From DATJFH01 sp035495815 (GTDB lineage Bacteria; Acidobacteriota; Terriglobia; Bryobacterales; Bryobacteraceae): 14,102 nucleotides of DNA. The stretch is taken from positions 1 to 14,102 of the forward strand of contig DATJFH010000292.1 in the NCBI GenBank assembly GCA_035495815.1, given 5' to 3'. The position numbers and the translations under genes are program-made. Shown in pieces: positions 7,202 to 14,102 of this stretch. Under the pieces are notes generated by a model. The model saw only the letters and a list, made by a program, of their open reading frames with translations. It had not been told where the DNA came from and did no database searches. Numbering within the stretch: position 1 is the stretch's first letter; each line of letters starts with the position of its first letter.

Positions 7202-8329
7202 ATGAATTCACCCTCTGATAGGGCCTACCCCTTAATCCCGTTTGTGCGCCTGTCCACGACGATCGAATCGACGCGGCCGCAATGGGAGCCGCGGCTGAAT
7301 GCATTGATGAGGCGAGCCCATTTTGTGCTGGGCGAGGAGGTGGCATCCTTTGAGCGGGAGTTCGCCCAGGCGTTGGGAGCGAAGGCCGCGGTCGGGGTCG
7401 CCAGCGGAACCGATGCGATCTCACTGGCCCTGCGGGCGGCTCGGGCAAGAGGCGAAGTTTGTACCACCGCGCTCACGGCTCCGTTCACCGGGATTGCGAT
7501 TCTCGCCGCCGGGCTCAAAATCCGCTTTTGCGACATCGAAGAAGATTCACTGCAATTGGACCCGGCCAGTCTCGCGGAAAACCTCACATCCGCGACCGGC
7601 GCGGTGGTGGCGGTGCATCTCTATGGACAGCTCTGCCGGATTCAAGAGATCGCCCGCCTCACCCGCTCGCGGGGAATCGGACTTGTACAGGATGCCTGCC
7701 AGGCCCACGGCGCACGGGTAAACGGCTCGATTCCGCTCACTGAGTTCAGCGACTCGGTTGCCTACAGCTTTTACCCGACTAAGAACCTGGGCTGCCTGGG
7801 GGACGGCGGCGCGGTGGCCACCGACCGGAAGTCGATCGATCGCGGTGTGCGCGTGCTCCGCGATGGCGGGCGGCGCAAGAGCCATGTCAGCTGGGTCCCC
7901 GGCATCAATTCGAGGCTCGACGAAATCCAAGCCTGCTTCCTGCGGGTCTTCTTGCCTAACCTGGAAGCCTGGAACGCGGAGCGCCGCCGGCTGGCCGGAA
8001 TTTACGACCAGGGCTTGAGCGGTTGTCCGGGAGTGCAGCCCGTCAGGCGCGACGCCGGTTCGGTGTGCCACCTGTATGTCGTCCGCGCCGAGAGAAGGAA
8101 TGCGTTACGGGAGGCTCTGCTCAAAGCCGGGATTCAGACCGCTATCCACTACGGCACGCCCTTGCACCTGCAACCCGCCTTCGCGCACGCGAACCAGAAG
8201 CGAGGCCGCTTGCCCCGGGCTGAGAAAGCTTGCCAATCGATCCTGTCCCTGCCGCTCCGGGTTGGCCTCGCGGATCACGACGTTTGCCGCGTCGTCGAGG
8301 CGGTCCGCGCCTTCTACGGGGTGGCCTAG
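7202..8329 (+). CDS. DegT/DnrJ/EryC1/StrS family PLP-dependent sugar aminotransferase
   Basis: A 375-residue protein, the usual length for this family. These enzymes move an amino group from glutamate or glutamine to a keto-sugar nucleotide in the cytoplasm, making amino sugars for surface glycans or antibiotics. Visible landmarks: VGVASGTDAISLAL (phosphate-binding SGT at 69-71), an LTAPFTGIAI segment, VQDACQAHG with Asp164 for the pyridine nitrogen, and the PLP lysine Lys194 in SFYPTKNLGCLGDGG. The C-terminal part has the family's GINSRLDEIQAC and HYGTPLHLQPAF segments. The more usual EDAAQ(A/S)HG reads QDACQAHG, a mild change. The ATG at 7202 has only a weak AGG before it. First of three co-directional genes; together they suggest synthesis of a modified sugar. 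The exact keto-sugar substrate cannot be read from the sequence. Confidence 0.93.
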   Translation: MNSPSDRAYPLIPFVRLSTTIESTRPQWEPRLNALMRRAHFVLGEEVASFEREFAQALGAKAAVGVASGTDAISLALRAARARGEVCTTALTAPFTGIAILAAGLKIRFCDIEEDSLQLDPASLAENLTSATGAVVAVHLYGQLCRIQEIARLTRSRGIGLVQDACQAHGARVNGSIPLTEFSDSVAYSFYPTKNLGCLGDGGAVATDRKSIDRGVRVLRDGGRRKSHVSWVPGINSRLDEIQACFLRVFLPNLEAWNAERRRLAGIYDQGLSGCPGVQPVRRDAGSVCHLYVVRAERRNALREALLKAGIQTAIHYGTPLHLQPAFAHANQKRGRLPRAEKACQSILSLPLRVGLADHDVCRVVEAVRAFYGVA

Positions 8330-8336
8330 TACCCCG

Positions 8337-8356
8337 CATACAGAAACTACTGTATG
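8337..8356 (+). other. Inverted repeat CATACAG-N6-CTGTATG after the aminotransferase gene
   Basis: Perfect 7-bp arms around AAACTA begin eight bases after the aminotransferase TAG and about 21 bp before a possible -10 box. It could be an RNA hairpin at the 3' end of the first cistron or an operator for an internal promoter. There is no T-tract. The ACAG/CTGT halves point the opposite way to a LexA box. Confidence 0.4.
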
Positions 8357-8377
8357 GCGAGGGAGCCCAAAGACTCA

Positions 8378-8383
8378 TATACT
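8378..8383 (+). promoter_or_regulatory. Possible internal -10 box TATACT
   Basis: TATACT lies in the 151-bp gap between the aminotransferase and epimerase genes, about 100 bp before the TTG start. The -35 position 17 bp upstream reads TGGCGA, a three-of-six match that touches the end of the inverted repeat. Weak support. Confidence 0.22.
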
Positions 8384-8470
8384 TCGATGTTCCGTTGGCG
8401 GCTGCTGCGAGGCTGCCCCGGACCCTACAAAAGTGGCCGACGGTGAGACAGCTTTATCCAGGGTTGCACT

Positions 8471-8475
8471 GAGGA
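8471..8475 (+). promoter_or_regulatory. Shine-Dalgarno GAGGA that sets the TTG start of the epimerase
   Basis: GAGGA is five bases before the TTG at 8481. The TTG start puts the Rossmann GxxGxxG motif at residues 14-20, as is normal for the family. No ATG or GTG lies in frame at a sensible distance. Confidence 0.6.
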
Positions 8476-8480
8476 CATCC

Positions 8481-9491
8481 TTGCCGTCCCAGTCCCGAAT
8501 CAGAAATGCGCTGGTCACGGGCGGTCTAGGGTTTCTTGGCAGCAATCTGGTATTGTCCCTGCTCGAGGCGGGGACGGAAGTAACCGTCGTCGATCCCTGC
8601 ATGCCGGGTTGCGGAGGGAATCCGGACAATCTCGGCAAATGCCTTCGTCACGTCCGCCGGCTTCCAGTGGACATGGGAGAAACCGAGATCCTCAGCGACG
8701 CGATTCGTTCCGCGGATGTAATCTTCAATCTCGCCGGTGAAATCCGGCACCACCAAAGCATGCTGGATCCGGAACGGGATCTCGAGATCAATGTTCGGAG
8801 CCAGGTGCGGTTCCTCCAGGCTTGCGCCAGGTGGAACCCGGGCGTTCGCTTGGTTTACGCGGGGACGCGGCAGGTCTACGGCGTAGCCCGACGCCTGCCG
8901 GTCGACGAGAATCATCCCATCGAGCCAGTCGATTTCAATGGGGTTCACAAAAATGCGGCCGGCGCGTATCACCTGCTGCTCAGCCGTCAGGGGCGGCTCG
9001 ACGCCTGCGTCCTCCGGCTGACCAACGTGTACGGTCCACGCATGGCTCTGGATGTTCCAGGCCAGGGATTCCTCGGCGCGTTCGTGCGCCGTCTGCGCGA
9101 GGGCAGACCGTTGAAAGTTTACGGTGACGGCCGCCAGATACGAGATCCGATCTACGTCGACGACGTAGTCGAGGCATTCTTGATGGCTGGCCATTGCCGC
9201 ACGGCGCCGTCCCGAATCTACAATATCGGCGGGCCCGACGCATTGTCACTCTTCGAAATCGCGTCGATTGCCTCTGCCGCTGCCGACGCGCCGCCGCCGG
9301 AACGGTGTCCGTTCCCGGACGAACAACGGCAGATCGATATAGGCGACTATCAGGCCGATACGAGCCGCATCCGGTCTGAGCTCGGCTGGAAGGCGCGTCA
9401 TACTTTTCCGCAGGGAATCTCGCTTACATTGCAGTCGTACGGTATCGCGGGGACGCGGGTAGCGGAAGGATGCCTGGGCAGTGCCGTCTGA
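8481..9491 (+). CDS. NAD-dependent epimerase/dehydratase (extended SDR), TTG start
   Basis: Read from TTG at 8481 this is a 336-residue extended short-chain dehydrogenase/reductase, the family of nucleotide-sugar epimerases and dehydratases. It starts with the NAD-binding Rossmann motif VTGGLGFLGSN (G14, G17, G20), then VTVVDPC, IFNLAGEIRHHQS, LVYAGTRQVYG with Thr129 in the Ser/Thr position, and LRLTNVYGPRM. The late RQIRDPIYVDDVVEAFLMA and YNIGGPDALSLFEIA segments are typical of sugar-nucleotide SDRs. The catalytic YxxxK reads N153-G-V-H-K157, so Lys is kept and Tyr is replaced by Asn. I recall related sequences with DVNGxNK at this place, so it may be a true subgroup rather than a dead enzyme. 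The stop overlaps the methyltransferase start by 11 bp, indicating co-expression. The sugar substrate is unknown. Confidence 0.88.
   Translation: MPSQSRIRNALVTGGLGFLGSNLVLSLLEAGTEVTVVDPCMPGCGGNPDNLGKCLRHVRRLPVDMGETEILSDAIRSADVIFNLAGEIRHHQSMLDPERDLEINVRSQVRFLQACARWNPGVRLVYAGTRQVYGVARRLPVDENHPIEPVDFNGVHKNAAGAYHLLLSRQGRLDACVLRLTNVYGPRMALDVPGQGFLGAFVRRLREGRPLKVYGDGRQIRDPIYVDDVVEAFLMAGHCRTAPSRIYNIGGPDALSLFEIASIASAAADAPPPERCPFPDEQRQIDIGDYQADTSRIRSELGWKARHTFPQGISLTLQSYGIAGTRVAEGCLGSAV
9466..9470 (+). promoter_or_regulatory. Shine-Dalgarno AAGGA supporting the GTG start of the methyltransferase
   Basis: AAGGA ends ten bases before GTG 9481. The in-frame ATG at 9496 has an AAGGA only one to two bases before it, too close to work, so the GTG is preferred. 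Confidence 0.5.
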
Positions 9492-10245
9492 AGGAATGAA
9501 TCCCGAGGAGTTCGCGAACATCGCGAAAGCCGAGGAGCATTTTTGGTGGTATCGGGGACAGCGTAAGATCCTGACAGAACTGCTGGACCGGCTGCCTGCC
9601 GTCCGGTCTGCGCGACGAGTCCTCGAAGGGGGCTGCGGCACGGGCTACATGTCCCGCTTTCTGGCCGAGCGATATGGCTGGCGGATGACGGCTCTGGACC
9701 TGAGCCGGATCGGACTCGAGCATGCCAAACGCCAGGGGGTCGCCAGCCTGGTACAGGGCGATATCACGCAACTGCCTGTTCGAGCCGGTGAATATGACGC
9801 GCTGGTCTCGCTCGACGTGGTCGCCCATTTGCCCGAGGGAGTCGAGGGCGCGGCCTTTCACGAGTTCGCGCGCGTGCTGCGGCACAACGGGCTGCTGGTA
9901 TTACGAACCTCCGCGCTCGAGTCTCTGCACAGCCGGCATTCGCAGCATGCTCTCGAGCGGCAGCGCTTCACCCGCCGGCGGCTAGCGGCCGCGATCGAGC
10001 GTGCGGGATTCCGCGTCGTTTTTGCGAGTTATGTGAATTCGCTGCTGCTTCCCCTGGCCTGGTTCAAGTTTCGGATTTGGGAGCCGATGTTCTCCGCCGC
10101 TCCCGCAAGCGGCGTCCTGCCCGTCGCTCCATGGCTGAACCGGCTGCTTTGTTGGCCCCTGATGATGGAAGCCAGATGGATCAGACACGGCCGGTCCTTT
10201 CCGCTTGGGCAGACACTGTTGTTGGTCGCCGAGAAAAAGAATTGA
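9481..10245 (+). CDS. Class I SAM-dependent methyltransferase
   Basis: A 254-residue cytoplasmic enzyme. The N-terminal AKAEEHFWWYRGQRKIL segment is a hallmark of methyltransferases in O-antigen and glycolipid clusters. The SAM site follows as motif I (VLEGGCGTGYMSRFLA), an acidic post-I residue in MTALDLSRIGLEHAK, then QGDITQLPVRAGEYDALVSLDVVAHL with the motif II acidic pair. The C-terminal third has a hydrophobic SLLLPLAWFKFRIW stretch that could touch a membrane or lipid-linked substrate. It overlaps the end of the epimerase gene by 11 bp and is last in the three-gene cassette. It probably methylates a sugar or a polyprenyl-linked intermediate; the acceptor is inference. An alternative start is ATG 9496, five codons later. 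Confidence 0.88.
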   Translation: MPSEGMNPEEFANIAKAEEHFWWYRGQRKILTELLDRLPAVRSARRVLEGGCGTGYMSRFLAERYGWRMTALDLSRIGLEHAKRQGVASLVQGDITQLPVRAGEYDALVSLDVVAHLPEGVEGAAFHEFARVLRHNGLLVLRTSALESLHSRHSQHALERQRFTRRRLAAAIERAGFRVVFASYVNSLLLPLAWFKFRIWEPMFSAAPASGVLPVAPWLNRLLCWPLMMEARWIRHGRSFPLGQTLLLVAEKKN

Positions 10246-10289
10246 CCCTGTCGAGAGAGCGCAGCCGCGAGCCCGTCGGCGTCAGATGG

Positions 10290-10306
10290 GCAGGCCGTTC
10301 GCCTGC
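10290..10306. terminator. GC-rich stem-loop in the convergent gap
   Basis: GCAGGC and GCCTGC pair across a five-base loop in the 118-bp gap (10246-10363) between the plus-strand methyltransferase and the minus-strand glycosyltransferase. Being symmetric, it could slow transcription from both sides. There is no T-tract on either strand, and GGGCAG here could also pair with CTGCCC at 10351-10356. No other feature is seen in this gap. Confidence 0.25.
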
Positions 10307-10363
10307 GGGGCCCTGCGCGACGGCATTGGCGGCGCTTCGGGCTGACTGCGCTGCCCGCCTGAG

Positions 10364-12481
10364 CTAATTCGCTCCACCCCCGCCTTGGAGAGCCAACTTT
10401 TGCTCGACGAAGTGCACGCCGTTCGCGGTCTGGTTGCAGAAATCGATTGATCCGGCCTGGCGGGCGGCCAGCGGGCCCACCACGAAGGCGGGCTTGTCGG
10501 CGCGATTCAGCCGCATCTGCAAAGCCAGTTCGCCAATCTGGGGCGAGTACGGAAAGCAATTGGCGTAAATAGCCCCGGACCTCTGGCCCGCGACCCGCAG
10601 CAGTTCCTCCGTGGGCTTCGCCCGTTGCGAATATTGGTAATGCTTCTTGGTCCAAAGGACGCCGCACTGATGCAGGACGATGGCCGCCATTGCGGCCGGC
10701 AGGATCCACGGCTTTTTCCATTGCGCCGCAAGACGCTCGACCGCCAGCAGGGCCCCGGCTACGATACATGCAACCCCAACACTTGCCAGATAGGTGTGCC
10801 GGCTGGGAACTCGCGGCATGTAGGTCAGAAAGCTGTAGGGAAGCAGCGTGATCAGCATCCACGCGCCCGCGACCCATATCACCGGCCTCCATGGCCGCGC
10901 CGCCTTTGTCCCGAGGATCAACAGCGCCACCACGCCCCAGATCCACATCAGGCCGCCGACGCTCCGGATCAGCACTTCCGCAAGCGGGGCGTTGAGGGAG
11001 AAGGTGCCGTCGTTGAAGTGGAGATGCGTCCGGCGCTCCACAAAAGCCAGCGCGAAGTAGCCGGCCGCCACTACGGCGAACGGCGCCTTCCCCCATAGTT
11101 TCCTGAGCGGCCGGTCGGGATGAACCACCACGGCAAGGGCGAGCAGAGGCACGAGGGCTACGGCGGATTCCTTCGAAAGCAGGGCAAGAAGGTACAAAAC
11201 AAATGAGGCGCCGAACACGGCGCGCGACCGAGTAGCGGATTGGAGCCAGCCGACCCAGCACAGAAAGCTGGCCATGACGAAAAAGAACACCAGCAGCTCC
11301 GGCACCGCCGCGAACCAGACTACCGCCTCGCTGTGACGCTCGCTGACGGCGAAGAAACAGGCTGCCAGCGCGGCAAGCCGCCATCCCACCGGCCGCCAGA
11401 AGCCCAGAGCCAGCACGAGCGCCGAGTCGAGGATATGCAACGCTAGACTCGCCAGGTTATACGAATAGGCGTTGAGGCCGAACGCCGAATCGAGCCAATA
11501 TGTCAGGACCATCGATGTGGCCCGGCAGCGGTACAGCGCGTCCCGCGCCAGCGCGGGCCACCCCGAAATCGGCCCGAAATCGCGCGCCAGCTGAATCTGG
11601 ACATAATCGTCCGAGATGAAGGGAAGGCTCAGCATTCGCCCGTACGCAAGCAGGGAGACGACCGTTATGCACAGCAAAACCAGCGCCGCGTGGATAGCCG
11701 AGAACGATTTACCGCCCGCGCCCCTCACCGCCGGCGCCACCACGAGCCGCAAATAGACCGCGCAGAGCTGGAGAAAGGTAATGGCGAGCGATCTTATCCG
11801 GAAGAACTGCGATCGGCCGTACTGCCTCGGATAATGATGGACAGGGATTTCGATTACGTCCGCTCCGCTCAGCTCCAGTCCGCGCACGAGCTCCACGCAG
11901 ATTGTCCCGCCGGTCGATCGCAGGTCCGCGGATTCCAGAATACTGCGGCGGATGAGCCGGAAGTCGCAGTCGATGTCGCGCAGGCGGATGCGAAAGAGCG
12001 CTCGCGCGAACCGGTTGTATAGCCAGCCGATTGCCACCCGATGCCACGGATCGTGGCGACGGATCTTGTAACCGTTGACCAGCCCCGTCTCCGGCCTCAC
12101 CACACGCAACAGGTCTTCCAATTCGGCCGGATCGTACTGGCCGTCCCCGTCCGTGTAGAAGATGAACTCCTTAGTGGCCGCGGCAAAGCCGCTGCGCAGA
12201 GCAGCGCCGTATCCCCGGTTCTGCCGATGCGTGACGACCCGGAGGAACGGAGCATATTCGCCCTCGAGCTGCGCCAATATTTCAGCCGTGTCGTCCGCGC
12301 TGCCGTCATTCACGACGATGACTTCATAATCGTCCGCCACGCGGCGCAAGGTTTCGAAGGTCCGATCCACCAATCCCGGGAGCGACGGCGCGTCGTTATA
12401 CGCCGGGAAAAAGACGCTCAGTCCGAAAGGAAAGCGGAACTTCGCCGTGCCGGACGCTGGTCCGGTTGAGCCGATAGTCAT
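10364..12481 (-). CDS. GT2 glycosyltransferase fused to a GT-C-like multi-pass membrane domain
   Basis: A 705-residue two-part protein. Residues 20-235 are a family 2 glycosyltransferase of the polyprenyl-phosphate mannose/glucose synthase type: FFPAYNDAPSL, VVNDGSADDT (56-65), the metal-binding DGDGQYDP (D101, D103), then RDIDCDFRLIRRSILE. From about 250 on there are roughly ten membrane helices. After the first comes LPFISDDYVQ with D281-D282, matching the acidic pair in the first outer loop of GT-C enzymes. LLSKESAVALVPLLA resembles the KE motif of TMTC/PMT-like proteins. One chain could thus make a lipid-phosphate sugar on the inside and use it outside (inference). I chose ATG 12479-12481 because GAGGGG lies ten bases upstream and the domain follows closely. 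A GTG at 12535 in the same frame would add 18 unremarkable residues. It lies 62 bp after the GT39-like gene, same strand. Confidence 0.88.
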   Translation of the reverse strand: MTIGSTGPASGTAKFRFPFGLSVFFPAYNDAPSLPGLVDRTFETLRRVADDYEVIVVNDGSADDTAEILAQLEGEYAPFLRVVTHRQNRGYGAALRSGFAAATKEFIFYTDGDGQYDPAELEDLLRVVRPETGLVNGYKIRRHDPWHRVAIGWLYNRFARALFRIRLRDIDCDFRLIRRSILESADLRSTGGTICVELVRGLELSGADVIEIPVHHYPRQYGRSQFFRIRSLAITFLQLCAVYLRLVVAPAVRGAGGKSFSAIHAALVLLCITVVSLLAYGRMLSLPFISDDYVQIQLARDFGPISGWPALARDALYRCRATSMVLTYWLDSAFGLNAYSYNLASLALHILDSALVLALGFWRPVGWRLAALAACFFAVSERHSEAVVWFAAVPELLVFFFVMASFLCWVGWLQSATRSRAVFGASFVLYLLALLSKESAVALVPLLALAVVVHPDRPLRKLWGKAPFAVVAAGYFALAFVERRTHLHFNDGTFSLNAPLAEVLIRSVGGLMWIWGVVALLILGTKAARPWRPVIWVAGAWMLITLLPYSFLTYMPRVPSRHTYLASVGVACIVAGALLAVERLAAQWKKPWILPAAMAAIVLHQCGVLWTKKHYQYSQRAKPTEELLRVAGQRSGAIYANCFPYSPQIGELALQMRLNRADKPAFVVGPLAARQAGSIDFCNQTANGVHFVEQKLALQGGGGAN

Positions 12482-12491
12482 TACCCAATCA

Positions 12492-12497
12492 CCCCTC
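12492..12497 (-). promoter_or_regulatory. Shine-Dalgarno GAGGGG deciding the start of the GT2 fusion gene
   Basis: On the minus strand GAGGGG is ten bases before ATG 12481. It immediately follows the stem-loop at 12498-12537, so the two may interact. Confidence 0.55.
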
Positions 12498-12537
12498 GCG
12501 TGGCGCTGACACACCCCAAACTCGCGCAACGCCACGC
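12498..12537 (-). other. Strong stem-loop between the two membrane glycosyltransferase genes
   Basis: On the minus strand GCGTGGCGTTG (12537-12527) pairs with CAGCGCCACGC (12508-12498): eleven pairs with one U-G wobble and an 18-base loop. It starts seven bases after the upstream TAA and ends directly before the GAGGGG site. It could be a weak terminator, an mRNA stabiliser or a control on translation of the fusion gene. No T-tract follows. Confidence 0.45.
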
Positions 12538-12543
12538 CTCGCG

Positions 12544-14102
12544 TTAAGGAACGCGGAAAATAAAAATCGATCCGCCCGCCTGTCCTACGGGCTGCATTCC
12601 CCGGAAAACCGAGTAGTAGTCCCGGTATGGGGGAGCAAAGTACTGACCCGTGAGCAATGTCCCGCTGATGGCGTAGTAACCCGACGCGGGTTCAAAGCGG
12701 GTGCGGCCTTTGGTGAGTTCGGCGCTCCATGGCGGCGCGATAAGCTCGATCTGCCGTTCGTCGAAGTAAGCCCACACATTCTCCGTGCCGAAATAGGATA
12801 CGGAAAGCCGCGGGATTCCCGCCTTACCAAACCACCGCGCCAGGGCCGGAAGGTCCTGGCCCCAGTCGACGTTGGAATCGGAAAGCACCCCCAGCCCACG
12901 CCATGAATCGCTTACCCAAAGGTTGAACGTGGCAATGTAGTTCGGATAGGCATGCGCCGTTCTGCCGGCCAGAAACAGCATGAGGGCAAGCGCGGTGAAC
13001 CGCAGGCTCCTCCGCGATGACATCTTTTCGAAGGCCTTGGCCGACGCCAGCAACAGGAATACGATTGCCGGCAGCACCAGCCGGATTCCGATCTGCAGGC
13101 CGGAGAGCGAGGCGAGCCCGAGATAGAGAAAGCCGGGCAGCAGCCAGCACCAGTCGCCCGGCAAAAGCCGGCCGCTCAGGGCAACGCCGGCAAGATGAGT
13201 GAATGCGATCGCCAGCAGAGCCTGGATCGCGACAGGAATCTTCACGGCCAGCGCGACCAGAAAATACCACGGATCCCCGGTGAATGTGGTTTGTCCCAAC
13301 AGGTAGCTGGGGACCGAATGGTTGGACCGGACCAGGGACATGCCGCCCCGCCAGAACGCACCCGGCAGCGGAATGGCGGAGAGGACATGAACGGCCTTGG
13401 GCAATATTTTCGGGATGCCGGAGTCCGCTTTCCACGCCTGGAGCTCTGAAAATGCCAGCGGTTCGAGCCGGAACTGCCAGGCGGCCAGCATTCCTACGTA
13501 GACTACCACGGCGCAGGAGGCGCAGCCCGCGGCCGCGCGGCGAAGTGACCGGTGTCTGCCGGTCGAGTGTCTGGCGGCGATCACCATGGGGGCAATGGGC
13601 AGCAGGATCGCCAGCGAGAACTTGGCCAGTACCCCGGCCAGAACCCCCACTCCCATCCACGCTCCATTCCGCCAGGTGGGCGCCCGCCAGTAACGCCAGG
13701 CCCGGTACCAGAAAAGAAGATACCCGAACGAAGCCGCCAGGTCATTTTTGACCAGAACACCGTGACCCAGCACGACCGGCGTGAGACAGAAGGCGCACAT
13801 GGCCGCCACCGCCGCCCAGGGCGCAAAGATCTGCCGTCCCCACCACCAGATGAGCAAGCAACACCCGACCGGGAAGATCAGCATCGGCAGGCGCGCCGCA
13901 AAGAAGTAGCGGCGAACGTCGGCGGCGCTCATCCCCTGCATCATGGCCAGCGCCAGGTTCCATTCATCGCGGTCTTTCACGTCGTCGAAGGTCCGCTTTG
14001 GAAGTGGAGCGTCCATGATGAGCGGAACCCAGCCGCTGACGATCTTGATCAGCGGAGGCATGTCGCCGGGACGGAGATTGTCACGCCCTTGCCAGTAGAG
14101 AT
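12544..14102 (-). CDS. GT39/ArnT-PMT-like membrane glycosyltransferase (5' end cut by window edge)
   Basis: The frame is open to the right edge: residues LYWQGRDNLRPGDMPPLIKI run through position 14061, so the ATG there (MPPLIKI) is internal and the true start lies beyond 14102. Family members begin with a short helix and an outer loop with an acidic DE pair, which would be outside the window; the DMPPLIK segment here matches the HPPL/NPPL region after it. About ten membrane helices follow. The C-terminal outer domain carries LSDSNVDWGQDLPALARWF and LSVSYFGTENVWAYF, a signature I associate with this group. These GT-C enzymes transfer a sugar from a polyprenyl-phosphate donor to lipid or protein on the outer face of the inner membrane. 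It lies upstream of the GT2 fusion gene on the same strand. The acceptor and sugar are unknown. Confidence 0.85.
   Translation of the reverse strand, partial: LYWQGRDNLRPGDMPPLIKIVSGWVPLIMDAPLPKRTFDDVKDRDEWNLALAMMQGMSAADVRRYFFAARLPMLIFPVGCCLLIWWWGRQIFAPWAAVAAMCAFCLTPVVLGHGVLVKNDLAASFGYLLFWYRAWRYWRAPTWRNGAWMGVGVLAGVLAKFSLAILLPIAPMVIAARHSTGRHRSLRRAAAGCASCAVVVYVGMLAAWQFRLEPLAFSELQAWKADSGIPKILPKAVHVLSAIPLPGAFWRGGMSLVRSNHSVPSYLLGQTTFTGDPWYFLVALAVKIPVAIQALLAIAFTHLAGVALSGRLLPGDWCWLLPGFLYLGLASLSGLQIGIRLVLPAIVFLLLASAKAFEKMSSRRSLRFTALALMLFLAGRTAHAYPNYIATFNLWVSDSWRGLGVLSDSNVDWGQDLPALARWFGKAGIPRLSVSYFGTENVWAYFDERQIELIAPPWSAELTKGRTRFEPASGYYAISGTLLTGQYFAPPYRDYYSVFRGMQPVGQAGGSIFIFRVP

Noticed and set aside
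8337..8356. LexA/SOS box reading of CATACAG-N6-CTGTATG
   Set aside because: The half-sites are ACAG-N6-CTGT, the reverse of the CTGT-N8-ACAG order, and no SOS gene is nearby.
12479..12535. GTG 12535 as the start of the GT2 fusion gene
   Set aside because: It lies inside the stem-loop, its only Shine-Dalgarno-like GAGG is two or three bases away, and the added 18 residues look unlike the family. ATG 12481 has GAGGGG at good spacing.
14059..14061. ATG at 14061 as the start of the GT39-like gene
   Set aside because: The frame stays open to the window edge with family-like residues (YWQGRDNLRPGD) and the DMPPLIK motif spans the ATG, so it is an internal Met.

Overview
The window looks like chromosomal DNA of an acidobacterium of the Bryobacterales/Solibacter kind. 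This is an inference from high GC, a PadR N-terminus of the acidobacterial type (GKEKADVWQGTL), a multiheme c-type cytochrome fused to TPRs, a membrane-anchored kinase-like protein and a relic of a 'HLTVAL' protein family I associate with Acidobacteria. No tRNA, rRNA, CRISPR array, insertion sequence or phage gene was seen. Coding density is high, with eight intact or edge-cut genes plus one PadR stub and one broken gene.

Layout. (1) 1-1320, minus strand: the cut N-terminus of a PadR repressor with a palindromic operator-like site just upstream, preceded by a polytopic membrane protein of unknown function that carries two copies of a D-x2-W-H...G-x-D...P-x-H motif. (2) 1348-1672, plus: a relic gene whose two halves lie in different frames. 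(3) 1659-7059, minus: a gamma-glutamyltransferase-like Ntn hydrolase, then (4-nt GTGA overlap) a heptaheme cytochrome/TPR lipoprotein, then after about 110 bp a receptor-like pseudokinase with one TM helix and an NTF2-like tail. (4) 7202-10245, plus: a DegT/StrS aminotransferase, an NAD-dependent epimerase/dehydratase and a SAM methyltransferase, which together look like a small sugar-modification cassette. (5) 10364-14102, minus, converging on that cassette: a GT2 glycosyltransferase fused to a GT-C-like membrane domain, preceded by a GT39-like membrane glycosyltransferase that runs off the right edge.

How the genes may work together (inference). Region 4 could aminate, epimerise/dehydrate and methylate a nucleotide- or lipid-linked sugar, and region 5 could build a polyprenyl-phosphate sugar and transfer it across the membrane. 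Together this would be a compact envelope glycan or protein glycosylation locus, although no sugar nucleotidyltransferase, flippase or polymerase is visible. Region 3 is an exported group: peptide/gamma-glutamyl hydrolysis at the cell surface, an electron-transfer lipoprotein, and a signal-reading pseudokinase. I see no clearly new multi-gene defence or mobile system. The most unusual items are the duplicated His-motif membrane protein, the pseudokinase with every main catalytic motif altered, the GT2-GT-C fusion, and the SDR enzyme with Asn at the usual catalytic Tyr position.
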